A stretch of 64,000 bases of DNA, taken from positions 62,001 to 126,000 of the forward strand of contig JAGOAZ010000005.1 of NCBI GenBank assembly GCA_017983675.1, in the 5' to 3' direction. The position numbers and the translations under genes were made by a program. The first letter of the stretch is position 1. Each line of letters opens with the position of its first letter. This DNA is from Fluviicola sp. Lineage in GTDB: Bacteria; Bacteroidota; Bacteroidia; Flavobacteriales_D; Crocinitomicaceae. This document shows positions 55,517-64,000 of the stretch, piece after piece. Under the pieces are notes generated by a model. It worked only from the letters and a program-made list of their open reading frames with translations. It had not been told where the DNA came from and searched no databases.

Positions 55517-56302
55517 ATGAGAAAGTTTGTTGGTTATTTTGCAGTGATAGGATTGTGTATGAGTTTGATAAGCAGCGAATTGCAATCGTTGCCAAGTGTG
55601 TCAAATAACGCTTTTCAAGTTGGAGAAAAACTCCGCTACCGCATCACGTATGGATTTGTGGATGCGGGGGAAGCTGTTTTAGAAGTGAAAGCGAGTACAA
55701 AAAGAGGATCGGGTAATCGGGAGTTGTTGCAAGTTGTGGGAACAGGACGAACGTTGTCTGGATTTAATTCAGTCTTTAAAGTAAACGACGTGTACGAAAG
55801 CTTTATTGATAAAAAGGGCGTTTTCCCGTGGATTTTCAAACGTCGAGTCAACGAAGGCGGATACAAATTGAATCAAGATTATTTGTTTTTCCACGACAAA
55901 TCGAAAGTAAATACGGGTCAAAAAGAATTCGTTGTTCCTGTAGGCATTCAAGACATGTTGTCATCATTTTATTATGCGCGGACCTTGAATTTCAAAAATG
56001 CCAAAGTTGGAACCGTTTTTGAATTCAAGTGTTTCATGGACGATGAAATATGGCCATTGAAAATCAAGTACTTAGGCGATGAAAAAATCAGTATCCGCAA
56101 AGGGAAATTTGAGTGTATGAAATTTGCTCCAGTCGTTCAAACAGGACGTGTTTTCAAAAAACAGGACGATTTAAATTTCTGGGTGACCAAAGATGACAAC
56201 CACATACCGATTTTAGTAAAGGCCAAAATCCCTGTCGGCGTCGTGAAATTACACCTAGTCGAGTGGTCTGGTTTGCAACGCGAATTGGTGAAAGTGAAGT
56301 AG
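55517..56302 (+). CDS. DUF3108 family exported protein
   Basis: 261 aa with a signal peptide (about 1-24). The beta-rich mature domain matches DUF3108: FQVGEKLRYRITYGFVDAGEAVLEV near its start, VNDVYESFIDKKGVFPWIFKRRVNEGGYK and DDLNFWVTKDDNHIPILVKAKIPVG. The fold resembles lipoprotein-binding or LolA-like barrels, but no function is known. Placement beside the TDO gene is, from memory, common in Flavobacteriales. TDO has its own promoter. Confidence 0.8.
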   Translation: MRKFVGYFAVIGLCMSLISSELQSLPSVSNNAFQVGEKLRYRITYGFVDAGEAVLEVKASTKRGSGNRELLQVVGTGRTLSGFNSVFKVNDVYESFIDKKGVFPWIFKRRVNEGGYKLNQDYLFFHDKSKVNTGQKEFVVPVGIQDMLSSFYYARTLNFKNAKVGTVFEFKCFMDDEIWPLKIKYLGDEKISIRKGKFECMKFAPVVQTGRVFKKQDDLNFWVTKDDNHIPILVKAKIPVGVVKLHLVEWSGLQRELVKVK

Positions 56303-56406
56303 GTATTTGTTTACTATTATTCCACACCTCAACCCATTTGTTTTTTATTTAACAAAAAAAGTTAAGAATTTAACGTATTATTCTGTCCCAATTTTCGGGT
56401 GAAGTG

Positions 56407-56414
56407 TATATTTG
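56407..56414 (+). promoter_or_regulatory. TAnnTTTG -7 element of TDO gene
   Basis: TATATTTG, an exact match, 24 bases before the ATG at 56439. An AAAGGA purine tract (56428-56433) lies just before the start, an unusually clear Shine-Dalgarno for this group. Confidence 0.55.
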
Positions 56415-56438
56415 TTTTTCAATGTTGAAAGGAAAACC

Positions 56439-57389
56439 ATGGAAATTACACCAGAAATAGCTCAGCGGATCACGTTATTAAAAGAAAAATACGATGCGTT
56501 AGGACAAGATATCACAACGTATTTAGACGGATTGATTCACGCGAAGTCGGTCAATTACTGGGATTACATCCAAGTAGACACCTTGCTTTCTTTGCAAAAA
56601 ACGTATACGGAGTTTCCAGATGAGACTATTTTCTTGGTGTATCACCAAATTACCGAGTTGTATTTCAAATTGGCTTTGCATGAATTCCAACAAATCGGCG
56701 AAAAGGCGGATTTAGATGCTCCGTTTTTTATCAGTCGCGTTAAACGTATCAACCGCTATTTTGAAGCATTAACAATGAGTTTTGAAATCATGGTCGATGG
56801 TATGGATCGTGAGCAATTCTTGCAATTTCGCTTGTCACTTCATCCTGCTTCTGGATTTCAATCGGCGCAATACCGAAAAATTGAAATTTGTTCAACCGAC
56901 TTTTTACAATTAGTGCACAAGGACAAACGCGCTGAATTTACAGGAAAGGAACCGATTGCGACCCTATTTGAACACATCTATTGGAAAGAAGGCGCAACAG
57001 AAGCTGCAACAGGTAAAAAAACCTTGACGTTGGTAGAATTTGAGGACCGCTACAAAGAAGAGTTTATTCAATTAGGTGAAGCGCAAAAACAACACAATTT
57101 GTGGCAAGCATATTTACGCTTAACTCCAGAAGAACAGGCGCTACCTGAAGTACATCAGGTCTTGAAACAAAACGATGTGAATGTCAATATCAACTGGCCT
57201 TTGGCACATTACAAATCGGCGGTACGTTATTTACAAAAAGACACACACGACATCGCTGCAACGGGTGGAACAAATTGGCAAAAATACTTGCCTCCGCGTT
57301 TCCAAAAGCGCATTTTTTACCCAACTCTTTGGAACGAAACAGAAACAGCTGAGTGGGGAAAAGCGTGGGTAGATTCCGTTTTTTCATAA
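56439..57389 (+). CDS. tryptophan 2,3-dioxygenase
   Basis: 316 aa from ATG 56439 (MEITPEIAQRI), with an AAAGGA site upstream; the frame extends into the promoter. All-helical TDO fold. Family motifs are YWDYIQVDTLLSLQKTYT, FLVYHQITELYFKLALHE and LHPASGFQSAQYRKIEI, with the conserved His in the HQITELYFKL segment and Arg residues of the SAQYR segment. It uses haem and O2 to turn tryptophan into N-formylkynurenine, the first step of the pathway whose KMO and kynureninase are at 22.5-25.2 kb. Formamidase is not in the window. Confidence 0.93.
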   Translation: MEITPEIAQRITLLKEKYDALGQDITTYLDGLIHAKSVNYWDYIQVDTLLSLQKTYTEFPDETIFLVYHQITELYFKLALHEFQQIGEKADLDAPFFISRVKRINRYFEALTMSFEIMVDGMDREQFLQFRLSLHPASGFQSAQYRKIEICSTDFLQLVHKDKRAEFTGKEPIATLFEHIYWKEGATEAATGKKTLTLVEFEDRYKEEFIQLGEAQKQHNLWQAYLRLTPEEQALPEVHQVLKQNDVNVNINWPLAHYKSAVRYLQKDTHDIAATGGTNWQKYLPPRFQKRIFYPTLWNETETAEWGKAWVDSVFS

Positions 57390-57412
57390 CACAAAAATAT
57401 CCTCAATTTTCG

Positions 57413-57420
57413 TACTTTTG
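57413..57420 (+). promoter_or_regulatory. TAnnTTTG -7 element before beta-propeller-like gene
   Basis: TACTTTTG, an exact match, five bases before the ATG at 57426, so the transcript would start at or near the start codon. Confidence 0.5.
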
Positions 57421-57425
57421 CAACC

Positions 57426-58262
57426 ATGTATCGTTTGGCATTCATTGGTTCGCTCATCTTCATTTTAGCTAGTTCAGTTAAAGTTACGGGTGATTTACCC
57501 AAATCGTTGAAAGAAATTTCAGGTTGGGTGTTTGTCAATGATTCTACGTTGATTGCACACAACGACAGCGGAAACGATGCAAAGATTTTTGTGATCAAAC
57601 CGAGTGGTAAAATCTTACATGAATGCATGTTGAAAGACGTCAATAATGTTGATTTTGAAGCAATTACTTACGATGGCAAATCACATGTTTATCTAGGTGA
57701 TATCGGGAATAACGATAATACGCGCAAAAACCTTGTCGTTTATAAGTTGAAATTGGAAAAGTTATTAATTGACGATGAAATAACTCCCAAGAAAATTTTC
57801 TTTTCGTATCCCGAACAAAAGCAATTTCCCCCAAAACCGAGTGAAAGATATTACGATGCAGAAGCACTTGCTTATCGAAAAGACTCCTTGTATATCATCA
57901 CAAAATGTAGAACACAACCTTTTGATGGCAATGCACAAGTATATGTTTTACCAACAACTGCGGGAACGTATTTGGCGAAGAAAAAAACCACTATAAAAAT
58001 CGGCAAACGTGATGTACTTCGTGATGCTGTAACAAGTGCTGAATTTTTCAATCATCACCTGTATGTTATCACCTATAATCGCTTGATAATCTATTCGTTA
58101 AAAAAAGGATTGCCTGTTTTTAAAAAACAAATCCCGTTGTTCCCTATTACTCAAAAAGAAGCCTTGGCGGTCAATAAAAACGGCTTAGTTTATTTAGCGG
58201 ATGAACGAAACAAGTTATTGGGCGGCGGATTAATTTACACAGTCAACACGTACAATAAATGA
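57426..58262 (+). CDS. exported beta-propeller-like protein
   Basis: 278 aa with an N-terminal hydrophobic segment (about 4-18), a probable signal or anchor. Repeated motifs LIAHNDSGNDAKIFVI, VDFEAITYDGKSHVYLGDIGNN, YDAEALAYRKDSLYIITK and KEALAVNKNGLVYLADE give a propeller-like pattern, comparable to SdiA-regulated or phytase-like proteins. Active-site residues are not identified, so the activity is open. The stop overlaps the start of the HAD gene by four bases (ATGA), so translation is coupled. Confidence 0.68.
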   Translation: MYRLAFIGSLIFILASSVKVTGDLPKSLKEISGWVFVNDSTLIAHNDSGNDAKIFVIKPSGKILHECMLKDVNNVDFEAITYDGKSHVYLGDIGNNDNTRKNLVVYKLKLEKLLIDDEITPKKIFFSYPEQKQFPPKPSERYYDAEALAYRKDSLYIITKCRTQPFDGNAQVYVLPTTAGTYLAKKKTTIKIGKRDVLRDAVTSAEFFNHHLYVITYNRLIIYSLKKGLPVFKKQIPLFPITQKEALAVNKNGLVYLADERNKLLGGGLIYTVNTYNK

Positions 58263-58924
58263 AATTAACAGCTTACAAAGCAATTATATACGACATGGAC
58301 GGTGTTTTGACCGATTCAGAACCCATTTGGAAAGTAGCCATGGAAGCTGTTTTTCATGCGGTAGGTTGTCCCTTAACAAAGGAAGATTTTCAGAAAACAG
58401 TTGGATTGCGTATTGATGAAGTTGTTCGGTACTGGTTCCATGTATCCCCTTGGGAAAATGTTACGCCAACTACTGTTGAAAAAATGATTGTTGCGAAAAT
58501 GGTTGAACTGTTAAGCGAGCAAGCAACGCCGTTGCCTGGAGTTCTCGCTTCGCTAGCTTTTTTTAAAGAAAAGGGATTGAAAATTGGTTTAGCAACGTCT
58601 TCCTACAGTATATTAATCGATACAATTTTGGACACCTTAGCGATTCGACATTATTTCGATACTGTTCATTCGGCTGAACACGAGCAGTTCGGCAAACCAC
58701 ATCCTGCTGTATACTTAACAGCCGCCAACGCGTTAGGAATTGACCCGCGTCAATGTTTGGTCGTAGAAGATTCCTTGAATGGTGTGATCTCTGGAAAAGC
58801 AGCTCGGATGACAGTACTTTGTGTCCCTGAGAAAACACATTTTCCAGAACCAAAATTGATCCTTGCAGACAAACAATTTGACAACTTAAACGAAGTTGTA
58901 ACTTATTTTAAAGAAAATCTATGA
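58259..58924 (+). CDS. HAD-family phosphatase (HxpB-like)
   Basis: 221 aa, HAD subfamily I. The catalytic DxD is Asp12-x-Asp14 in IYDMDGVLTDSEPIW. Also present are the Ser motif (GLATSSYS), the Lys in GKPHPAVYL and the acidic motif VVEDSLNGVISG. The sequence resembles hexitol phosphatase B/2-deoxyglucose-6-phosphatase, so a sugar phosphate is the likely substrate. It overlaps the upstream gene by four bases and the DUF3109 gene downstream by four bases. Confidence 0.87.
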   Translation: MKLTAYKAIIYDMDGVLTDSEPIWKVAMEAVFHAVGCPLTKEDFQKTVGLRIDEVVRYWFHVSPWENVTPTTVEKMIVAKMVELLSEQATPLPGVLASLAFFKEKGLKIGLATSSYSILIDTILDTLAIRHYFDTVHSAEHEQFGKPHPAVYLTAANALGIDPRQCLVVEDSLNGVISGKAARMTVLCVPEKTHFPEPKLILADKQFDNLNEVVTYFKENL

Positions 58925-59502
58925 AAACGATTGTATCCATTGACGATAAACTAATCTCCACTGAGATTTTTGACCGCAAATTTGTGTGTGATTTATCTGC
59001 ATGTAAAGGAGCATGTTGCGTAGAAGGTGATGCTGGCGCACCCTTGACTTTTGAAGAAGCATCGATCATGGAAGATATTTTAGAAGATGTCAAACCGTTT
59101 ATGCGTCCTGAAGGAATTGCTGCGGTAGAACAATCAGGCGTATTTTATGTCGATCAATGGAATGAACCGGCTACAACACTCGTTGATGGAAAGGAATGCG
59201 CCTTTGTTTTTTTCGATGAAAAAGGAATCACCAAATGTGCAGTTGAACAAGCTTATCTTTCCGGAAAAACAACTTGGAAAAAACCGATTTCCTGTCACCT
59301 TTACCCGATTCGTGTTCAGAAATTAGCAAATGACATTGCATTGAATTACGAAGAATGGAACATTTGCGAACCTGCTTGTGCATGTGGAGATCAGTTGAAT
59401 GTTCCTGTATACAAGTTCTTAAAAGAACCGCTCGTCCGAGCATTCGGTGAAGCCTTTTTTGAGGATCTAGAGACGATTGCTCAAACGTTATCGGAAGAAT
59501 AA
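58921..59502 (+). CDS. DUF3109 family Cys-rich protein
   Basis: 193 aa. Clustered Cys residues (CDLSACKGACC near residue 23; CAFVFFDEKGITKC; CHLYPIRV; CEPACACG) match DUF3109, which is related to YkgJ-type putative zinc or iron-sulfur binding proteins. No reaction is known. It overlaps the HAD gene (ATGA), so the three-gene chain from 57426 is translationally coupled. Its stop lies one base from the convergent nuclease gene stop. Confidence 0.83.
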   Translation: MKTIVSIDDKLISTEIFDRKFVCDLSACKGACCVEGDAGAPLTFEEASIMEDILEDVKPFMRPEGIAAVEQSGVFYVDQWNEPATTLVDGKECAFVFFDEKGITKCAVEQAYLSGKTTWKKPISCHLYPIRVQKLANDIALNYEEWNICEPACACGDQLNVPVYKFLKEPLVRAFGEAFFEDLETIAQTLSEE

Positions 59503-59503
59503 G

Positions 59504-62332
59504 TTAACAGAATTCACAGTATTGCGCTTTGTGATTGTGTGAAAACGGCACGCTTTCATCAAATAGTTTAGTCAGAAACGTTTCTAAGAATTCATCAATT
59601 AAATCGGAGGGACTTTGTCCTCCCAATGCTGCTAAGTCGAGATAAAATGGACTTTCTGAAACGGTTATGAATGAAAAAATACCAGATAGATTGAGTTCTT
59701 TCCCAAAATTGTGTTTGTACAAGTAACAGTAGGTCAATAATTGCAAGGCATGATTTTTCTTATTCTCTACTTTGCTACTGATGATGTTTTCTATGATGTC
59801 TGGATTAGCTTTCGTTGCATTTACTTTAATTTCATTTGCTGAAACTGCTCCTGATTTATAGTCAATGATACGGTATTCACCATCCCACTGATCTAAACGG
59901 TCGATAATTCCATAAACACGGACAGTTTTTTCCAAGCCATTGATCGTATACGTTTTCGTAACAGAAAGTTCCTTTTCCAGTCCGATAATAAATAGACTTT
60001 TACTCGGATTTTCCTTTAATAATTGTATTTCTCTGTCTAAAACTTTGATTATTATTTCGTTGGTCATCACATAGTTGATATGATTGACTCCTGTTTCGAT
60101 GAGCGATTTATCTTTTGAAAAATGATTGAAATAAGCTTCATCGATCAATAAAGGCGCAGCTTTTTTCATGTCTTGTAAGCGATCAATCGTGATAACCAAT
60201 GCTGCTTGTTCTAGTTCAGTTCCAGATTTTTTGAGGACAAATGGTTCCATCAGTTTTTCAAGTACTTCATGAATGATCGTTCCAAGTGTATTCGCTTCTA
60301 TTTCCTCTTCTATTTTATTTTCTTCGCCAATGCGCAAGATGTAACGGTAATAGAAATTAAGCGGACATTTTAAAAACGCATCAATTTTGGAAAACGTTAA
60401 GCCTTCTGCAACAAACTCGTTCAGTCGCGCAATTATCTCAGGCGTTTTTTCAATCGATACAGCTCTTATTTCTTCTTGATTTCCCAAGGTATAAAATTGC
60501 TTTTCAATCACGAAATTGGGGTTAACCGTTGCTAATTCTAATGAAAGTTGTTGAATAAAACGACTTGGTTCATTCGATCCGATGGCTTCACTTGCAGATG
60601 AGTAGGTGATAGCTACTGATTCTGCTGCATGTAACAAACGGTAAAAATGGTGTGCAAATAAACCTTGTTTGTCCCGTGGTGTCGGCAATCCAAAAAAGCG
60701 TCTTAAGTCCATTGGAATTAAGGTTTGAATGGGATTGGTTGGCGGCATTGTTCCTTCGTTCAGACCCAATACAAGAATGCGCTTGAAATCCAGTCCACGT
60801 GTTTCCAATAATCCCATGATTTGCAAACCATCTAATGGATTTCCAAAATAAGCTAAATTTTCACCCGACCAATGTTGTTGAAACAAGGTTTTAAACGTGC
60901 CTAAGGACATCGGTGGATAATCTGTTTCGAGCAAGTTTTCTAAGCCAACTAAGGCAGAACTGAACGTTCGAATAGCTGATTTTTCGAGCGTATTTTCGAC
61001 AGTAAGCCATTCATCGAGTAAGCGACAAAGCTCCTGAATAGTTGCTAATGCTAGTTGCCAGTTATTTTTCCAAGGTGTAAATAACAAAGCGCTTAACGCA
61101 TTGATTTTAGGACTCATGTCCAATTCTTCACGCGCAATGAAATGCCAGTTTTGTCGGACAATTTTTGTTTCTATTGCACGAATTTTTTTAAGCTCACTTT
61201 CGTTCAGTATTCCTAAAATATAGGGATGGTGCACAAATTGAATAAATTCTTTGTGATAAATCGTTTTCGTACCCCTGCGCACAATTGCTTCTTGAATGCG
61301 AAAGATTAATTCGACCCACAACTTCAGCGATGTGTGCTTTAAGGGCATCCCAAGTGTAATATTTGCTTTCCCAATTGATTTTGGCAAATGGTGCAATAGC
61401 GAGCCTAGTAATTGTTCGTCGGCCAGTAAAACAAGTGTTTCATTTAATGCTGCTGGACTTAATTCTGATAAAAGTGTGCCAATAACAGCAGCTTGCCCCG
61501 TAATTTGTGGACATTCAATCAAGGTAATTTTTGCCGATTTTTCTTGTAAATTGTTCTGAATAAAGGGCAGAGATTTTACTTGTAAACGATCGAGTAATGT
61601 CCGGTGAAAAGCCCCTGCTTCATGATAATTATCGGATAAGTAAAAAACATCGCTATCAATTAAAACATGTCCTCGTCCACTATTTTTTAATTGTTGAAAG
61701 ATGCTCAGTTCCGCTTCTGATAAGGCATTGAATCCTGCAAACACAAATTGTTCTTGTTTGTTTTTTTGGAATACAAGATCAATATTTTCTGCAACTTTGC
61801 GGTAAATTTTACCTTTTGTCGTAGCTTCTTTTTCTGCTAAAATTTTTGAGAAAGCATGGTAGTATGGTCCTAGTTTATCCCAAAATGCCATGAATTTTTT
61901 TTGTCCTTCCGATAATTCTGTACTGTTAAACGACCAATTTTCTATTTCTCGAACATCTTTCAAGTTTTTAAATAATTGATCGGGTGCTACTAAATACCGA
62001 TCTATTTCATCAAAATCGGACAAGAGTAACTGTCCCCACGAAATAAATGCATCAAACGTAGTAATCTCATATTCGATTGGATTTTTTTGAAACACACGGT
62101 ATAGTTCAAATAACGCCTCCGTTTTGTCAATCATAGGGGTATCAATCAACCCTTGCATCCACGTATCAATCGTAACAATTCTTGGGACTAAAATTGGCTT
62201 TCCAACAGCTTCAAATAACGCACGCTGCATGTAAGCAGTCATCCTTTGTGAAGGCAACACAATTGTTAAATGTTCGAATGGTAATTCGTTGTCGATGATG
62301 TATGTTGCGGTATTAGCTACAAAGGATTTCAT
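59504..62332 (-). CDS. AddB/RecB-like PD-(D/E)XK nuclease-helicase-fold protein
   Basis: 942 aa from ATG 62332 (MKSFVANTATYII); the frame runs further to 62389. The N-terminal region has a UvrD-like, probably inactive helicase fold (LTIVLPSQRMTAYMQRALFE), and NEGTMPPTNPIQTLIP is typical of AddB-like proteins. The C-terminal nuclease has Asp811 (GIIDRLD) and Asp824-Tyr-Lys826 (IIDYKSG). Cys656 (FLKCPLNFYYRY) and a terminal CEFC (Cys939, Cys942) look like part of an AddB iron-sulfur site, but the fourth Cys is missing. It likely works with an AddA-like helicase elsewhere in double-strand break repair. Confidence 0.82.
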   Translation of the reverse strand: MKSFVANTATYIIDNELPFEHLTIVLPSQRMTAYMQRALFEAVGKPILVPRIVTIDTWMQGLIDTPMIDKTEALFELYRVFQKNPIEYEITTFDAFISWGQLLLSDFDEIDRYLVAPDQLFKNLKDVREIENWSFNSTELSEGQKKFMAFWDKLGPYYHAFSKILAEKEATTKGKIYRKVAENIDLVFQKNKQEQFVFAGFNALSEAELSIFQQLKNSGRGHVLIDSDVFYLSDNYHEAGAFHRTLLDRLQVKSLPFIQNNLQEKSAKITLIECPQITGQAAVIGTLLSELSPAALNETLVLLADEQLLGSLLHHLPKSIGKANITLGMPLKHTSLKLWVELIFRIQEAIVRRGTKTIYHKEFIQFVHHPYILGILNESELKKIRAIETKIVRQNWHFIAREELDMSPKINALSALLFTPWKNNWQLALATIQELCRLLDEWLTVENTLEKSAIRTFSSALVGLENLLETDYPPMSLGTFKTLFQQHWSGENLAYFGNPLDGLQIMGLLETRGLDFKRILVLGLNEGTMPPTNPIQTLIPMDLRRFFGLPTPRDKQGLFAHHFYRLLHAAESVAITYSSASEAIGSNEPSRFIQQLSLELATVNPNFVIEKQFYTLGNQEEIRAVSIEKTPEIIARLNEFVAEGLTFSKIDAFLKCPLNFYYRYILRIGEENKIEEEIEANTLGTIIHEVLEKLMEPFVLKKSGTELEQAALVITIDRLQDMKKAAPLLIDEAYFNHFSKDKSLIETGVNHINYVMTNEIIIKVLDREIQLLKENPSKSLFIIGLEKELSVTKTYTINGLEKTVRVYGIIDRLDQWDGEYRIIDYKSGAVSANEIKVNATKANPDIIENIISSKVENKKNHALQLLTYCYLYKHNFGKELNLSGIFSFITVSESPFYLDLAALGGQSPSDLIDEFLETFLTKLFDESVPFSHNHKAQYCEFC

Positions 62333-62485
62333 TCGGTTTTGATTTGGAAAGGTGAAGTTAAGCAATTGTTTTCTTTTTCTTGTGATCAATTTACAAATAT
62401 TAGCTATAGTATTTTAGCAAAGTATTGGTGTTTATTTGGCGACAAACAAAAGGACATGTGTAACTTTAGCGGACAATTGTTTGCC

Positions 62486-64000
62486 ATGGAAAACTATCGT
62501 CGTTCGTACACAGAAAGTATTGAAAACCCCACTACATTTTGGGGAAAAGAAGCAGAAAAAGTAAACTGGTTCAAAAAGCCAACTCAAATTTATCAACCAA
62601 AAGAAAACGGAACGGTTAGCTGGTTTCCAGATGGAGAGATGAACACTGCTTATTTGTGTTTAGATGTGCATGTTGCGAATGGATTGGGCGATCAAACCGC
62701 GTTGATTTATGATTCTCCTGTAACGAATACAATCAGAAAATATTCGTACAGCGAGTTATTATCCATGGTTTCAAAATTTGCAGGCGCATTACGAGCAAAA
62801 GGACTAGCAAAAGGAGACCGTGTAATTATTTACATGCCGATGGTTCCGGAAGCTACCATTGCCATGTTGGCGTGTGCGCGCTTGGGATTGATTCACTCAG
62901 TGGTTTTTGGTGGTTTTGCCGCACATGAATTGGCATTGCGCATCGATGATGCTGGTGCAAAAGCAGTGATTACAGCTAATTTCGGAATTGAAATTCAGCG
63001 CATTATTCCGTATCATTCGATTATTGAACATGCCTTAACATTAGCGACCAATCAACCTAAAATTGTCATTTCTTTCAACAGAAATCACGACGCTGTTGAA
63101 ACGAATAAAAGTTTTGATGATTTTCATGAACTATTGCAAGAAGGAGAGGCCGTTGCTGCTGTTCCATTAAAATCAACCGATCCATTATATATTTTATACA
63201 CTTCGGGGACAACGGGCAAACCAAAAGGAATTGTTCGCGATAATGGAGGACATGCGGTTGCGCTTCGTTTTTCGATGGAGAAAATTTATGGAATCAAACA
63301 AGGTGAAGTGTTTTGGGCCGCATCCGATATTGGTTGGGTTGTTGGACATTCCTACATTGTTTACGCACCGTTAATAGCTGGTGCAACAACAATAGTTTTT
63401 GAAGGTAAACCAATTAAAACACCCGATGCTGGAACGTTTTGGCGTGTTATTCACGAACATAATGTAGCAGTGTTTTTTACAGCGCCTACTGCAATTCGTG
63501 CTATCCGAAAAGAAGATCCACACAATGAATATTACAATCCTGAGCACACTAAAAATCTCCGCACATTGTTTCTAGCGGGCGAACGCTGTGATGTCGCAAC
63601 ACTTGAATACGCACAAACGTTGTTACAAAAACCAGTAATCGATCATTGGTGGCAAACAGAAAGCGGTTGGCCCATGATTGCTAACATGCAAGGATTTGAA
63701 GCTGCACCAGTAAAACCAGGCTCTTCTTCCTTTCCTGTATGCGGATATAACATCCAAATACTCAAAGAAGACGGAAGTGTAGCAAATGCGATGGAACAAG
63801 GATTTGTCACGATTAAATTGCCACTTCCCCCAGGTTGTTTGCCAACGCTTTGGCAAAACAACGAACGTTTTGAAGCGGGATATTTGAGTCAATATCCAGG
63901 TTATTATTTTACCGGAGATGGCGGTTATATTGACGAAGACGGTTATATTTTTATCACAGGTCGTGTAGATGACGTTATCAACGTTGCGGGTCACCGATTA
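62486..64000 (+). CDS. prpE: propionyl-CoA synthetase (AMP-forming), partial
   Basis: The frame opens at ATG 62486 and runs to the window edge as 505 complete codons with no stop, so the 3' end is missing. Acetyl-CoA synthetase-family enzyme: ACAS-like N terminus, adenylation motif TSGTTGKPKG at 239-248, DHWWQTESGWPMI, YFTGDGG near 476 and the hinge GRVDDVINVAGHRL at the end. IVRDNGGHAVALRFSMEKIYG resembles the PrpE/ACSS3 group more than AcsA. It activates propionate (or another short acid) to its CoA ester. A TAACTTTA near-consensus -7 box lies at 62461-62468. Confidence 0.88.
   Translation, partial: MENYRRSYTESIENPTTFWGKEAEKVNWFKKPTQIYQPKENGTVSWFPDGEMNTAYLCLDVHVANGLGDQTALIYDSPVTNTIRKYSYSELLSMVSKFAGALRAKGLAKGDRVIIYMPMVPEATIAMLACARLGLIHSVVFGGFAAHELALRIDDAGAKAVITANFGIEIQRIIPYHSIIEHALTLATNQPKIVISFNRNHDAVETNKSFDDFHELLQEGEAVAAVPLKSTDPLYILYTSGTTGKPKGIVRDNGGHAVALRFSMEKIYGIKQGEVFWAASDIGWVVGHSYIVYAPLIAGATTIVFEGKPIKTPDAGTFWRVIHEHNVAVFFTAPTAIRAIRKEDPHNEYYNPEHTKNLRTLFLAGERCDVATLEYAQTLLQKPVIDHWWQTESGWPMIANMQGFEAAPVKPGSSSFPVCGYNIQILKEDGSVANAMEQGFVTIKLPLPPGCLPTLWQNNERFEAGYLSQYPGYYFTGDGGYIDEDGYIFITGRVDDVINVAGHRL

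Overview
The window looks like part of a chromosome from a low-GC Bacteroidota bacterium, most likely order Flavobacteriales (Crocinitomicaceae/Fluviicola-like; the family level is an inference). Evidence: five predicted cargo proteins of the type IX secretion system (four type A and one gliding-type/type B C-terminal sorting domain), repeated TAnnTTTG promoter elements, an HU-CCDC81/SPOR protein, TPR-LuxR and TPR-LytS signalling proteins, and a kynurenine pathway (TDO, KMO, kynureninase) typical of this group. No rRNA, tRNA, CRISPR, prophage or insertion sequence was seen. The DNA is densely coding and looks like core chromosome.

Layout. 0.1-6.7 kb: SPOR protein, small membrane protein, and a translationally coupled outer-membrane barrel/1025-aa TPR pair. 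6.8-10.4 kb: FtsE ATPase facing a three-gene minus-strand unit (two GT-B glycosyltransferases and a lipoprotein-like membrane protein). 10.5-18.7 kb: secreted trypsin-fold protease, orphan OmpR-type regulator, dCMP deaminase overlapping an S41 processing peptidase, a large type B cargo protein, and a cytochrome c/PHM-like copper monooxygenase. 19.0-22.4 kb: metF, two small genes, hemL. 22.5-27.9 kb: plus-strand run of kynureninase, kynurenine 3-monooxygenase, a beta-barrel-like protein, a DUF2079 membrane protein and an ArsC/Spx-like protein. 27.9-31.8 kb: SUFU-like protein, DUF6495-like protein, a repeat protein, dxr and a YqaA-like protein. 31.9-37.0 kb: type A cargo protein, omega-amidase/aminotransferase pair, small lipoprotein with a TlpA-type thioredoxin. 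37.1-40.4 kb: tight five-gene minus-strand operon built around an SPFH-SHOCT protein and two zinc-ribbon proteins. 40.5-47.8 kb: TPR-LuxR regulator, gcvP, large type A cargo protein. 47.8-51.8 kb: acidic-tail protein and partner, LytTR regulator, TPR histidine kinase. 51.9-64 kb: leuS, DUF1345 protein, DUF3108 protein, TDO, a beta-propeller-like/HAD/DUF3109 chain, an AddB-like nuclease, and the start of a propionyl-CoA synthetase gene cut by the window edge.

Functional links. KMO and kynureninase at 22.5-25.2 kb and TDO at 56.4 kb give three steps from tryptophan to 3-hydroxyanthranilate; formamidase and 3-HAO are not in the window. The aminotransferase and omega-amidase fit a glutamine transaminase K/omega-amidase repair or salvage route. 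MetF and GcvP belong to one-carbon metabolism. The items most worth a second look are the SPFH/zinc-ribbon operon, the secreted haem/copper monooxygenase with a complete PHM ligand set, a candidate small RNA upstream of it, very short promoter-to-ATG distances suggesting leaderless mRNAs, and the repeated abutting or overlapping of convergent stop codons.
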